NCBI GenBank assembly: GCA_014621405.1
Contig: JAANBC010000008.1
Location: 120,093 to 184,092, forward strand
Direction: 5' to 3'
Length of the DNA: 64,000 bases
Origin: Stylonectria norvegica
Lineage: Eukaryota > Ascomycota > Sordariomycetes > Hypocreales > Nectriaceae
The translations under genes were made by a program, and so were the position numbers. This document shows, in pieces, positions 45,229 through 58,412 of the stretch; positions within the stretch are counted from its first letter, which is position 1, and the number at the start of each line of letters is the position of its first letter. Below the pieces are notes generated by a model that saw nothing but the letters and a program-made list of their open reading frames with translations, searched no databases and had not been told where the DNA came from.

Positions 45229-47025
45229 TCTAGACGATGGACGGTACGTATATGCATTGTATTATGACGGTAATTGGGAGGGGGGATCTCGGAGGAATTG
45301 TGTGTTTTATGTTTGATACTGGCCACTTGATGCCAACGGGTCAGACGATATAGTTTAGGACTTTAGGTACTGTTGTTTATTCAAACACTTTTACTTTGTT
45401 AAAGCCGTTTCTGCGTAGTACGACGTAGAACTCGAAAAGGCTGAAAAGCCTGGGTACTGAAGATCAAGAATTACAGTTTTCATAATGAACATCCCCGGCA
45501 TCCGATGTTTAGATGCCCAATTTGGCATTTTTCATCGAGTATTAAAGCTTCATGTATTCGTACCCACGGTATGGATATCCGGCTCCACAGGACTATTGCC
45601 TACATTGGATACTTATTAATGTTCATATGTGTAAAACATTGACAATCTAACGTCTTGTCGTCCAAGCTGAGCTGACAGACAACAACCACTAATACCCCGG
45701 GCTCTGACCACATCTGCTAGCTGCTAAACAACAATCAACTGTTAGCTGCTAAGCCGGCTCAATCTCTACGCCGCATGCAATGAATGATCCATGATCCATC
45801 TCTCCATGGTTGACGCAGCTCCAATTCCTGTACGTAATGGTAAGCACAGTCCTGGACGCCGTGGCCGGGATCACGTCCCCCAGACTTCCAACTGGCGATT
45901 TCCCGCCGTTCTCCGGTTTTTGGTGAAGGATGGGCACGTCTCGCTTGTCGGCGCTGGCTCGTTCAGGCCTCCTATTCCGAAAGACGCGAGGGAAAAGAGA
46001 GGCCGAGCTCGCTGAGCGGCAGGACAAACATCATCGTCGATTCGTTGGATCTTGTCAGTACAAGTACCTTCGTACATGGCTCTTAAAGAGCCTAAAGAGT
46101 CCGGGATTAGCGCCGCGAGTGGCCGTCCGCAGCCGAGCGGGAGGATTTACAACTTCCTATTTCGGCTCATCCACGTCCTTGGCTGAAGGAATAGTTGTGC
46201 GTACCAGGTTTCATGCCTTTAGCAAACTTTCTGGGTACGAGGCAAACTACTAACTAACTGTACGATAATACACGCGAGCAAACTAACCATTATTTCTAGG
46301 CTTGCCTCAACTGCTCTGGATGCAGAAGGGCAAGGGGCCATGGGGTTCTGTGGATCTTCTCCGAGTTGAGGCCATCGATCCATCCATCCACTTGCTTGCA
46401 CATCCACTCCTTAGGTACAGATGGAGTCTGGAGATGGAGACAACCAGCCCACGGCCCCATCATCCATGGACGCACAATTGCCACGCTTGCAAGGTTCTAC
46501 GCAGCGGCCACCGGGGGTGAGGTAATTATTAAGGGCCTTGCGAATCGTCAAAGGGCGTCGTCGTGTTGCTCTTCTAGTTTCTAAGTTTTAGACATGCAGC
46601 ACATCCAGAAGCAGATACATACAAGTGCCGTACCCCAAGTTCATCTTGATCTTTCTCGCCACGTCTAGACGCAACAAGGATCTGCGACACCCTTCTCACT
46701 CTCTTCGTCCTCCCGTCATTCCCGGGCTTCCACGACTTGTTCCTTTTGGCTTCCATTCTCCGTTCGATTCTTCGCTGTAAATTCCATTCCACAAGGTATC
46801 CCGTTTGTTCCAAGCTTGTGCGAGCCACAATACGCCACCCGCAGTCTTGGTGTTGAATCTTGACGACTTGCACTCCACGCCCGCCCACCTTTGCTTTGCG
46901 CCCGCTGAAGCTCTCGACTCTCGACTCTCGACTCCCCAGCGGCGGGTAGTCAGTCTACTCCTCTTGCGACAGGGGCAACCCCCAAAATTGGAGAAATCCT
47001 CTCCGAGATCGCGAGCGGAGCTACG
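45229..47025. other. Intergenic, about 1.8 kb, promoter/leader of the amino-acid permease gene
   Basis: Only short ORFs, no domain. The last 300 nt before the permease ATG are pyrimidine-rich, typical of a long fungal 5' leader. No repeat or RNA recognised. Confidence 0.45.
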
Positions 47026-49118
47026 ATGAAGGGCGACATCGTCCTCACCCACGATGTCGAGGTCGAGATGAAGGACCTCGGCCAGGGCCATGGCGGCGGC
47101 GTCGATACTCGCAAGGGCCATTCCGTCCAGGTCTCAGCCAAGGCGCCTCTTGCGCCCGCCGCGTGGATCGACGGCTTCCGTCGCGCTGAGCGTCGGCCCA
47201 TCAAGAGTCGCGATGGTGGCTACCAGCCTGCGGCGCCGCCGACGATGCCCATGCCGACGGCTGACAACCGCTTCTACGATGTGCGTGCGGCCAACGCAAA
47301 GACGGCGAATACGGCGCTGGCGAGGGAGTTGAAGGGACGGCATCTGCAGATGATTGCCTTTGGAGGCGCCATCGGTGAGTTGAATGTTGGGGGGCATCCA
47401 TATCATTGGATGTCATGTCTTATCGGACGTGGATTCATGTTAAATGTGGACGAGCACCTTCACTAACAAGGCGGCTGTTTGTAGGAACCGGTCTCTTCGT
47501 CGCTTCCGGCTCATCTCTGTACAAGGGCGGCCCAGCGACAGTTCTCATCTCATACCTCCTCGTGGGCACCTTGCAGTATTGCACCATGCAGTCGCTTGGA
47601 GAGCTTTGTGTTGTGTTTCCTATCGCTGGCTCCTTCTCGGCCTTTTCTACACGCTTCCTCGATCCCTCGTGGGGATTTGCCATGGGTTGGAAGTAAGTCT
47701 CCAAGACTCTCTCTCGGGTCTACATGTATGCTGCATGTCGCGAGAAATCCGTGTAAGCGCTGTAGCTGACGATGTTGTGTCCATGTAGCTATTGCCTGCA
47801 ATGGCTCTTCATCTTACCCCTGGAAATCATAGCCGGCGCCTTCACCATCACTTATTGGAACGAGCACTTACCAAAAGCCATATTCGTTGCAATATTCTTA
47901 CTCGCCATTATCATCATCAACCTATTTGGCATCAAAGGTTACGGCGAAGCCGAATTTGTCTTCTCTATCATCAAGGTCACGGCTGTGATAGGCTTCATGT
48001 AAGTCAGCCCCTTAACTCGAAACCACATCGCATCTACTAACACCTTCAGTCTATTAGCCATTGTCATCAACATTGGTGGCCAGCCCGATAGTGGCTACAT
48101 CGGCGGCCAGTACTGGCGTAATCCAGGACCTTTCAACAACGGCTTCAAGGGTTTCTGCAGCGTCCTCGTCACCTCGGCCTTCTCCTTCACCGGCACCGAG
48201 CTCATCGGCCTAGCCGCTGCCGAGACAGCCAACCCTCGGAAATCTCTCCCTACCGCCCTTAAGCAGGTCTTTTGGCGCATCACCATCTTCTATATCGTTT
48301 CTCTAATGCTTGTTGGCCTGTTAGTGCCTTCTAATGAGCCGCGTCTCTTAGGTGGGACGAACAGCGCTGATGCGAGTGCGAGCCCCTTTGTCATTGCTAT
48401 CGAAAGCGCCGGGACGACAATTCTGCCGAGTGTTATGAATGCTATCATTCTCGTTGCTGTCATCAGCGTGGGCAACTCTGCCGTGTTCGGCTCGTCCCGT
48501 ACGCTGGCCGCCCTGGCCGAGCAATCTCACGCCCCTCAAATCTTCGCCTATGTTGATCGGCAAGGCAGGCCCCTGGTGGCTATCATCTTTGCTTCGTGCA
48601 TTGGCCTACTAGCCTTCATGGCCGACTTGGAAGTCCACAGCGCCATCTTCAACTGGCTTCTTTCTATCAGTGCTCTCAGCACCCTCTTCACCTGGGGCAG
48701 TATATGCTTATGTTACATTCGATTTCGCAAGGCTTGGGCTTACTCGGCCCATTCTCTCGAGCAGCTCCCATTCCGTTCCAACGTCGGGATAATCGGCGCG
48801 TGGGTTGGGCTCATCGGCTACATCCTGGTGCTGATTTCTCAGATATGGATTGCCGTGTCGCCCATTGACACGGGCAACATCGACACGCGAGCGCCGGCCA
48901 TGGTCAAGAACTTCTTCCTCCAAGTCATGGCCATTCCCATAGTGCTCGTGTTTTACACGTGTCACAAGCTTTGGTTCCGGACGAGTATTGTGCGCATCCA
49001 GGACATGGATTGCGAGACTGGTCGGCGATATTTCCGGGTCCATATCGCTACTGAGCAAGAACGAGAGGAGAGACTGGGCTGGCCGCGGTGGAAGAAGCTG
49101 TACCGTTTTCTATGCTAG
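47026..49118 (+). CDS. Amino-acid permease (fungal YAT/AAP family)
   Basis: Four exons: 47026-47374, 47485-47692, 47789-47998 and 48050-49118 (introns of 110, 96 and 51 nt); phase closes to 611 aa. A cytosolic N-terminal region of ~105 residues ends in ELKGRHLQMIAFGGAIGTGLF, the fungal amino-acid permease signature that starts TM1. The LQWLFILPLEIIAG segment of TM3, FSFTGTELIGLAAAE in the middle, and SRTLAALAEQ...AP follow. Twelve spans are expected, and the C-terminus is short. Such proteins import amino acids by proton symport across the plasma membrane. Specificity (general, basic or proline) cannot be read off. The gene ends about 460 bp from the RIP-mutated island yet shows no premature stops, so mutation has not visibly leaked into it. 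Confidence 0.93.
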
Positions 49119-49577
49119 ATTTGCATATATATGGGATTTATTTAGATGGCAGTTTTTCAGCCTCGGGACATGTATAATAGCCGTATAAAGCATGGGCGTT
49201 CATGAGAGGATTTTACTAGATTATAGAATATCTCAACATACATATTTTACTTGATACTTTCGTAGAATTTGATACCATTGCCTTGTTTCATGTGTTTGAT
49301 AGGACATATTTGTCTTGTCGCTCACCATACCTTACGGTATTTTCCATTCGTTGTGTGTATTTGGTGATAATGCTTTAAAGTAGGGTAGAGAAGACTCAAT
49401 CACAATTATTATTAATAAATGTACTAATAAGGAAATAGAAATCTCTAAAACGAGATATAAGCTGACTACTCATGACATATTATTCAACTAGAAGAAGGTC
49501 GAGCTTTTCTTTACCTCAGGTCGGATGCTCTTCTTTACCTCAGGTTAGATGCTCTTCGTGAGCTTGAGAGCTGGAGT
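49119..49577. other. Transition from gene space to AT-rich island
   Basis: 3' flank of the permease gene. At 49501-49556 a short tandem repeat occurs: two near-identical copies of a CTTTACCTCAGGT(C/T)(G/A)GATGCTCTT unit. Confidence 0.55.
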
Positions 49578-49774
49578 ATTATTAGAACTAAAGATACTTG
49601 ATTGAAGTTGCATGAGGCATTTTCCAGCTTACGCGGGTGCCTTACTATACTCTATATATACTATTNCTAAAAGACTCTAGCTTCTACCNCTAATATTATA
49701 GACTTATTATATAANACTCCTTTAGTTATTTTANGATGCCTTTTAATATTATATATAGTAGTTCCATTCTAATA
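49578..49774 (-). repeat. 197-bp retroelement terminal-repeat fragment, less mutated copy, inverted to 61582-61778
   Basis: The reverse complement of this stretch matches 61582-61778 base for base in length (197 each). The two differ almost only by C/T and G/A. For example, this copy reads GGCACCCGCGTAAGCTGG where the right copy reads GGCACCTATATAAACTAG. The terminal TG of the right copy is TA here. Three of the four ambiguous bases (N at 49666, 49689, 49715 and 49734) coincide with C/T or G/A positions, as expected when near-identical repeats are merged in an assembly. It is probably a solo LTR or a truncated element end in minus orientation. Confidence 0.78.
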
Positions 49775-50789
49775 GCTTCTATACTATAATTATTATAGGA
49801 AAAACCATTCCGCAGCAGCTATAACAGCCTATAGCTGCGCATAGCTAGTTTGCGCATAGCCCCTAAGAGGCTATGGCTACTATATTACACACACTCTTAT
49901 AGACAGACCCTATAATTAGATAAAAACCTAAACACTTTCTTTATAAGCTTGCAATAAGTTTAAATTAGGTTCTGGCCTAATTTGCTGCACTAAGCCTTCT
50001 TCTTATTAGATTAATATATTAGAAATTTACAGGGGACCCCTATATAAGCCTATTCTTTTTAGCTTAATTATAGCTATAGTATATTCTAAGGCGTTTAATA
50101 AAAGATTCTAACCTTTTAAAAGAGGTCTAGAACCTTCCCTTCTTATTTCTATTAGCTACTATTCTCTCTATTTCTCTGCTTATTAAATAACACAGCCTTT
50201 ACTTAATAAGAGTTAGTTTCTTATCCTTTTACTTAATTGCCCGCCACTTAATCTAATAAATTATAGCTTATAGATTTATACTGCCTAGCTATAATATATT
50301 AGGCCGCGCTGCGCTTTATTTATAGCTAAGAGCGGAAGGCTCTTAATATGCCCTAATATATGCCCTTTTTTTATTACTGCGGGGGTCAGCGCTCTTATTA
50401 ATAAATAGGAAGTCTACTACCTCTATTATAAATAAATCTCAGCGCGGGTTTTTATTTAGCTAGGTGCTAGGCCTATCTTAGTTACTAATCATATAGAGAC
50501 TAATTATATAGTATAGAACCTTTACTCCGGGTCGCAAATCCGAAGAAAAGGCTGTTAGCGGCGGGATTTAAACCCGCGGCTCCTCTGCAAAAAGCAGAGA
50601 GCCCGCCTAATAAAAGACCACTCTGCTATGCTAATATATATAATTAATATAAATATAACTTGCTTATATTAAGAGAACTTAGATATAATAAGATTATAAC
50701 TATAATTAAAGGCTATATTTAAATATATATCTATATAAAATACAAGCTTATTAACTTTATACTATTAACCTATACTCTATCTATCTTAG
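49775..50789. other. RIP-degraded repeat relic, left part of the older host of the Ty3 insertion
   Basis: AT-rich DNA nearly devoid of CpG and full of stop codons. It ends at the target-site copy CTTAG (50785-50789). GC-richer patches occur near 49810-49880 (with AGCTGCGCATAGCTAGTTTGCGCATAGC, containing a repeated TGCGCATAGC) and at the tRNA-like sequence. No coding content is recoverable. Confidence 0.5.
50553..50635 (-). tRNA. tRNA-like sequence, probably a pseudogene (anticodon loop TTT)
   Basis: Reading the minus strand, a box A-like TAGCAGAGTGG, a 5-bp anticodon stem CTCTG/CAGAG around the loop CTTTTTG, a 5-nt variable region, and a T arm GCGGG-TTTAAAT-CCCGC (box B-like GGTTTAAATCC) are followed by a 3' acceptor strand CGCTAAC. 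The 5' acceptor strand ATTAGCA pairs with it except for two A-C mismatches that would be G-C before G-to-A change, as RIP would produce. The D-arm region is about 10 nt longer than normal, so isotype (Lys if the loop is read conventionally) and function are doubtful. Confidence 0.5.
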
Positions 50790-51200
50790 TATTATAACTT
50801 AAGTTAAAGATAGGCTAGTCTAATATATTATATAAAGGTCCCTAAAAGAGAACTCTAACTCTGCATAGGCATATAATATAATTGCAATAATTATAATATA
50901 ATTAATATAATTATAAACACTTAATTATAATAATTATAATATAATTAATATAATTAAGAAAATACTTATTAATATATAGAAAGAAGTAATACCTACTTAT
51001 TAAATAGAATAATTCCTTAGCTATTAATATAACTTAGTTATCTTAATTACCTTTATTAATTATTATTAAATATAACTTATTAAATAAGATTAATCTTTTT
51101 ATATATTACTTAAGATAATACCCTATCTATCTATAGTATAAACCCTCTAAATTAGTTTATACTAACTCTATTTAGACTTAGGACTAATCTAATTATTATA
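50790..51200 (+). repeat. 5' LTR of the Ty3/gypsy element
   Basis: 411 bp, matching 58035-58407 along its whole length. It differs by many C/T and G/A changes, by a 43-bp tandem duplication (50880-50922 repeated at 50923-50967) found only here, and by lacking a 5-bp TATTA repeat at its start. Confidence 0.88.
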
Positions 51201-54200
51201 TATTAATAGCTCTTATTTAATAGATTATTATATTACCTTAAGTAATATTATTTTATTTGGAAATATAGCCTTTATAACTCTATTATTTAATTTAACTAAC
51301 TTATTAATTATATCTTTTGCAGATATTATATAGGAGTTAATTAATATATAAGCTTAAATAGTAATTCTATAAGCAGAGAATATATAACTCTAATAATATA
51401 AGAAATAATTAGTAAAAGATTTTAATAAAGTAGTAAAACTACTTATTCTAATATTATTTAATAATATATTAAGAAAGCTCTAAGAGTTTCTTATTTAGCT
51501 TAAAGTATATTATTACTTCTATTCTAATAAGTTAAAAGAAGCTAAAGATAAGATATTTTATACTAATAAATGCCTTATAAGCACTGCACTTATATAGTTT
51601 AAACTTATTATAAAGGATTTTCTTAATAATAAAGATATTAATAAAAACTCTAAAATTAGAAAGATATTTTATATTTTTATTAGCTTTAAATAAGTAATTT
51701 AGGCAGTTTTTAGAATAGTTAATAAAAAATAAGTAATAGAATAATAAATTAAGAACCTATACTAAAAGATATCTATCTTAAACTATATAGCTAAGTTTTA
51801 ATAAGTTATATTATAACTTACTTAGAATAATAAACCTCTTATAGTAGTATTTTATTTTAGACTTAAAGATAAAGTTAAAAATAAAATCTTTAAGGAAAAC
51901 TAACCTAATAACCTTGCAAAGTATATAGCTATAGTTATTAAGATTAATAATAGATAGTATAAATAATATAAGGAAAAGAAGTATTTAGAAAAATAATAAA
52001 CTTAGAGTTATAAAAAGAGCTATAATTAATATATAAAATCTAACTAAGAGTGAAAATAATAATAAAATATTATATATAGCTATATCTTTAACCCTAGACC
52101 TATAGAACTTAGAGTAATCTAGCGAGATAAGAAAGATATTAATTACTATAACTATTATAAAAAGGGATATATATTAAGGGATTGCTAAGCCCTATATAAG
52201 AAATAAAGCTTTAGAAATATACTTAAAGAGAGAAACTATAAGATATCCCTTAAAGTAACTAATATTAATAAATAAAATAAAGATACTAGACTAGTATAAT
52301 AAATGCTAGCAGTAATTAGGAAGGTTTATAGCGCCTATAATACTATTAAGCTAAACTCTAAAGTAAAAGAATAGATATCTTATTAGAAGAATACTATTAA
52401 AGAATATAATTATAAATAGAGCTATAATATTATAAGCTAGACTGCCTGCTATAATAATAACTATATAATATATTATAGAGAAAAAGAAAATAGTAACTAG
52501 TACCCTAGAATTAAGGCAAGCCTATAATCTAGCAATACTATAGAAGTAGAATATTAAGCAGACTATCTAATTTACTATAAAAAATCCAATATATATAGAA
52601 TATATAAAAGAAGCTATAATAATCTATACTAGGATCTAATATATATATAAAGAAGGATTTAATTTTAAAATATAAATAGAAAAACCAGATAATAAAGAAT
52701 AATATAAAGAAATATAATAATATTACGCTTAGTATCTAATTAAAGAATAATAGATAAAGAGAATAATTTAAAAACTAGCAGTTATTAATAAAGAGAAAGA
52801 GTTAATACTATTAAATAAACTCTATTTAAAGACTAATAATAAAGAAAATAACCTATAGCTCTTTAAAGTAAGATAATACTATTAAAACTAGGAATATTAT
52901 TAGAAAGAAGATAAAGCTAATTATTATTTTTAACTACTTAAGAGAGTACTTATAAATAAAGAAAGCTTATACTCTAATAAGAAAGAAAATATCTTAGATA
53001 ATTAGAAAGGACTTAAAGGCATAAAGAGCTATAAGACTAGTAATTTAATAATAAAACTACTAAGATAAATAGAACTCCTAAATAAAGAGAATAAAAGAAT
53101 TACCTTCTAAATTAATTAAATTAATAATATACTTATATTAAATATAAATCTCAACCTCTTAATATATAAAAGAGATCTTAAAAGGCTATACTATATATTT
53201 AACTATATAAAGAAATTAAAACCTATAGATACTATATTAAGAAATAAACTAATAAATAGATAATAATATATTACTAATATAGTAAAAAGCTAGTATAATA
53301 TAATAAAGAATATTAAAATCGCAATTAAAGCTATATTAAAAGTAGAAATACTTCTAATACTCTTAATACTTCTAAAAGTATTTAAAGATAATTTAAAACT
53401 TATATTTATAGATAAAAAATATAAAATACTATCTTAAATAATATATACTTATTATAATTATAAAATCTATATAGTAAGTAAGAGGTAATAAGAACTATAC
53501 TTAGTTTATATATAGAAAGTACTAATAATAAACTTTTATACTTAAATTAACCTATAGAAATATATACTTAGATATATTTTCTTAGAGAAGAGAGTAATAA
53601 TACTTAAAAGGTTTAATAAAATCTATAAGAAATATAATAGAATCCTAAGCTATAAAATATATAAGTAAGAGAACTATATATACTATATAGCAGTAAAAGC
53701 CTAACTTTAGTAAGAAAATAAAAAGATAAAAAAGGCTTATTTTAATAAGACTATAAAAAGAGTATATAAGATAATATAGTAATTATATAAAAGAAACTAC
53801 TAATAAATAAAAAATAATATATATTACTTATAATAAAGTAATAGGCATATAATACTAGAGAGGAATAGAACCCCTTATAAAGAGCTCTAAGTATAATATA
53901 AAAATATAATTATATAAAGACTATAATAATAAGCTATAATAAAAGTAAAATAATAATACTAGTAAGTATTAGGGGAAAATAGCTAAATACTTAAGTAGAT
54001 AGCAAAGTGCTAAGTAATTATATTAATTTATAAATAATAAATAGCTTAAAGCTACTATAAAAGAATAAGAAAAAATTATATCTTATTAGTAATACTAAAG
54101 AAGAATTATTTAGTTATAATAGTAGAAATATTAATAAAGAGATTAATTACCTTAATATCTTTATTTATAAATATAATAAATAGATCTCTTATAATATTAT

Positions 54201-57200
54201 ATTACTTAGTATAAATAATCTTATTCTAGGACTATTATAATTGCACTAATTTAACCCTATCTTTAATTAGAGAACTAGCTAGATATATATTAATTATAAT
54301 AATATACTTCCTAATTAAAAGAAAGAAGAAGATAAAATAAAAGATAAGTATACTTGCGACTTAACTTAATATAATAAGAGTAAGTTAAGATATAAAATAA
54401 ATACCTTACTTAAAGAAATATAAGTAAAAAAGAAAATAAAGAACCCTAGTAGCAGTAATAAAATAACTATATAAACTTAATAATAAGCTAGAAAAATAGA
54501 TACTTAAAATAAAGGATTAACTAGTAAATATCCTAAAATAATATTAGAAGTATTATAAACTATTTAAAGAAAAACTTAAGATAGAACTATTATAATATAG
54601 TTAATAGGGCTTAAAGATTAAGCTATAAAATAGGATATACTTAAGATTTAAAAGACTTATTAATCTTAATATAAAAGAACTAATAATTCTATAAGAATAT
54701 CTTAAAGAAATACTATAAAAGGGATATATTAAAAGATTAAAATTATTAGTAGGATACTTAGTATTCTTTATTATAAAGAAAAATAAGAAACTATATCTTA
54801 TTATTAACTATTAATAACTTAATAATATTATACTTAAAGATTAAATACCTCTATTACTTATTACTAAAATAAGAAATTGCCTCTATAAAATAAATTAGTT
54901 TATAGCACTTAATCTTAAAAGAGCATATAATCTTATTTATATAGCCCTAGAGTATAAATAGAAAATAGCATTTTAAATAAAATATAAATTATTTAAGTAT
55001 CTTATTATACTCTTTAGACTTATTAATATATTAATAGTATTCTAAATTATAGTTAATTATATATTATATAAATACTTAGATATCTCTATAGTATACTATT
55101 TAAATAATATTCTTATTTTCTCTAAATTTAAAAAAGAATATATAAAATATATCTATTAGGTACTATAAGCCCTATAGAATGCAAACCTTTTAGCTAAATT
55201 AAAAAAAAATACAAATTCTATATAAAGAAAGTTAAATTCCTTAGATATATTATTAATTTTAATAAAATATATATAGACTTAAAGAAAATCGCAGTAATTA
55301 AGAACTAATTATAACTAAAAAACCTTAATAAAATATAGTTATTTCTTAGATTTATTAACTACTATTAAAGATTTATAAGAAACTTTAATAAAATAGCTAG
55401 ATTACTTATAGACCTTATTAAGAAAGATAAGAAATTTTAATAAAATAAAGAAATAAATAATATATTTAAGAAATTAAAGAATAAAATCCTTAGCAAACTA
55501 GTATTAATTATATTTAACTTAGATAAAGAAATAAAGTTAGAAATAGATATATTTAACTTTATACTTAATATATAAATTAGATAATAAAATAAAAAAGGAA
55601 AAACTATACCTTATTGCATTCTATTTATATAAACTCTATAGGCTAAAACTTAACTACCTAATCTATAATAAAGAATTTCTTATAATTATTAATATTTTTA
55701 AAGAATTTAAATATTATTTATAAAGAGGAAATTATAAGATTAAGGTTTATATTAATTATAAAAATATTATCTACTTTACTATAATATAATAGTTAAGTAG
55801 ATAATAGCTATAATATATTAAGTATTTATTAGAATTTAATTATATTATTATCTATTTAAAAAGAATTAGAAAATTGCTAAGTAAATACTATTAGCTATAG
55901 AATTAACTTTAATAAAAAATAACTAAAAGTAAATAAGTAAATCCTTAACCTTATATTAGAAGAATACTTATAATAAAATACCTAAGAGCTATAAGAAGAC
56001 TAAGCTATATAGCTAAGAGATTTTTATTAGATTTAATAGTAAAATATAATAGCTAGCTACTTAAAGAAGAAAAACAAATAGTTCTAATAGAACTATATAA
56101 ATAATTAGTATAGAAAATATATAAATACCCCTTATATAGATATTAAGAAGTTAATAAGATACTAGAAAGAATATAATTAAACTATACTTTCCTAAGAATA
56201 AAAGAAGTTATTAAGAAAATTATAAAATAATATAACTTATATTATAAAGTAAAGATATAATAATATAAGCTATATAGAGAACTATAGCTATTATTTATAG
56301 TATTATAACTATAGGACTTAATTATAATAGACTTTATAATAAAACTACTAATCTTAGAAGAACTAATAATAGGAATATATTATAATAGTATCTTTATTAT
56401 TATAGATTATTTTAATAAGTTTGCCTATTATATTCTCTATTAAGAATTAAGCTTAGCAGAAGATATAGTATATATCTTTCTATAAAATATTATCTATATA
56501 TATAGATTACTTATAGAAATCTTATTAAATAAAGGAATAATATTTATATTAAAATTTTAGCAAAGCCTAATAATATATCTTAGGCTTAATTATAAGCTTA
56601 TAATAGCCTTTAGAGTATAAGTTAATAAATAAATTAAAAGAATAAACTAAGAATTAGAAATATACTTATAATACTATATTAATTATAAATAAATAAATTA
56701 GGTAGAATACTTACCTATAGTATAACTTGCTTATAATATATCCTATTATAGTAGTATTAGAATAATACTAGCTTATATAAACTTCAGATTTATATTTAAT
56801 ATATATTATATATATAAATTAAGAAAGAACTGCTAAATATTAAGGCAATTTTAACTTTAGATAAGCTAAGAAATCTCTATAATAAAAAAAAAATTAAACT
56901 TAAATTTATATAATCTTATATAAAGAGTTATTATAATATAAAAAGAATTATAGGACTAACCTTTAAGAAAGGGATATAGTCTGCTTATCTATAAAAAATA
57001 TTAAAATAAAGTAATAGAATTATAAACTTAACTTTAAGTATATTAAACTTTATAAAGTTATTTAAAGAATATTAATAAATAATTATAAATTAAAGCTACT
57101 ACTTAAAGTTAGACTATACTTAATATTTTATATATTACTTTTAAAACTAATAAAAAGAATAATTAAAGTTAGTATAAGCTATAATACTAAAGTTACTAGC

Positions 57201-58034
57201 TTTAAAGAATTTAAAGTTAATAAAATCCTAGAAAAGAATAGGATAAAAGGAAAAATATATTACTTAGTTAAATAAAAAGACTATAATAAAAGCGAAAATA
57301 TATAAAAACCACTTAAATATCTTATATATTATTAGAAGAAGCTTAAGAAATTCTATTAATAACCCTAAACTTAGCTAATAAGGCAGGATTAAGAGAAATA
57401 CTTTTAAATATTATATTCTAAGTTACTATAAAATCAGGACTTAACTAGTCTTTAGTAAATAAAGAATAGAATATAGAATTAGAAGAAGTCTAAACTAGGT
57501 AAGTGGCCTTTTACTCTGCCTTCTCTTTTTTAATATACTTTAAATCCTCTATATTATTAATATTATATAATATAGCGCATATTATCTTTTTAAACTATAA
57601 TTTCTTTTATTTATAAAGATAAAGAACCTTTAGCTTAGCCTCCTTTAATTTAAATTCTAATCTCTAATATTAAGTAGTAATATAGTAAAGCTGCTTAAGC
57701 AAAATATTAAGAATATTATATTAAGATAACTTCTAATTAATATACTTATTATAGTAATAAGAATCTTATATAAATATCTTATAAGAAAAAGCGCTATAAT
57801 ACTTATAAGTAAAATAAGAAGGTATAATACTAAAGAAACTTAGAATAATAGTAAGAAGATTATTTTTTTTAAAGAGTAGAAGGATATAAGACTTTTTATT
57901 TAGTAATATAACTAGATATCTTAGTAGTTAAATATATATAATAAAATAAATAAGAAAGAAGAATTACCTTATATAAGAGCTAGAGAGCAATACTTAATAT
58001 ATAAGTCTTAAGAGTAAGACTAATAAAGGAGAGG

Positions 58035-58407
58035 TATTATATTATAACTTAGGTTAAAAATAGGCTAGTTTAATATATTATATAAAGGTCTCTAAAAGGG
58101 AACTCTAACCTTATATAAATATATAATATAATTATAATAATTATAATATAATTAATATAATTAAGNAAATACCTATTAGTATATAAAAAGAAGTAATACT
58201 TACTTATTAAATAGAATAGCTTCTTAGCTATTAGTATAACTTAGTTATCTTAATTACCTTTATTAATTATTATTAGATATAACTTATTAGATAAGATTAA
58301 CCTTCTTATATATTACTTAAGATAATGCCCTATCTATCTATAATATAAACCCCCTTAACTGGTTTATACTAACCCTATTTAGACTTAGGATTAATCTGAT
58401 TATTATA
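58035..58407 (+). repeat. 3' LTR of the Ty3/gypsy element
   Basis: 373 bp, one ambiguous base (N at 58166). Slightly less mutated than the 5' LTR (for example GGTTTATACTAACCC versus AGTTTATACTAACTC). Followed directly by the target duplication CTTAG. Confidence 0.88.
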
Positions 58408-58412
58408 CTTAG

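Larger units (their letters stand above)
50790..58407 (+). mobile_element. Ty3/gypsy-type LTR retrotransposon, complete but destroyed by RIP
   Basis: Two long direct repeats (50790-51200 and 58035-58407) enclose 6.8 kb and are flanked by the 5-bp target duplication CTTAG (50785-50789 and 58408-58412). Both LTR ends read TA...TA, as expected from TG...CA after C/T and G/A change. A purine-rich tract (AAAGGAGAGG) ends at 58034, directly before the 3' LTR. Conceptual translation of the plus strand, riddled with stops, shows the expected order. The gag zinc knuckle at 52144-52185 has Tyr in place of two Cys and the His. Reverse transcriptase at about 54.7-55.27 kb has its catalytic Y-L-D-D turned into Y-L-N-N (55097-55108). 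RNase H follows at about 55.55 kb and the integrase core at about 56.3-56.7 kb. The element cannot encode active proteins. Order RT-RNaseH-IN assigns it to Ty3/gypsy. Confidence 0.9.

Noticed and set aside
49501..49556. CRISPR-like short tandem units
   Set aside because: Only two copies about 28 bp apart, no spacers, and the organism is a eukaryote. This is a simple tandem duplication.
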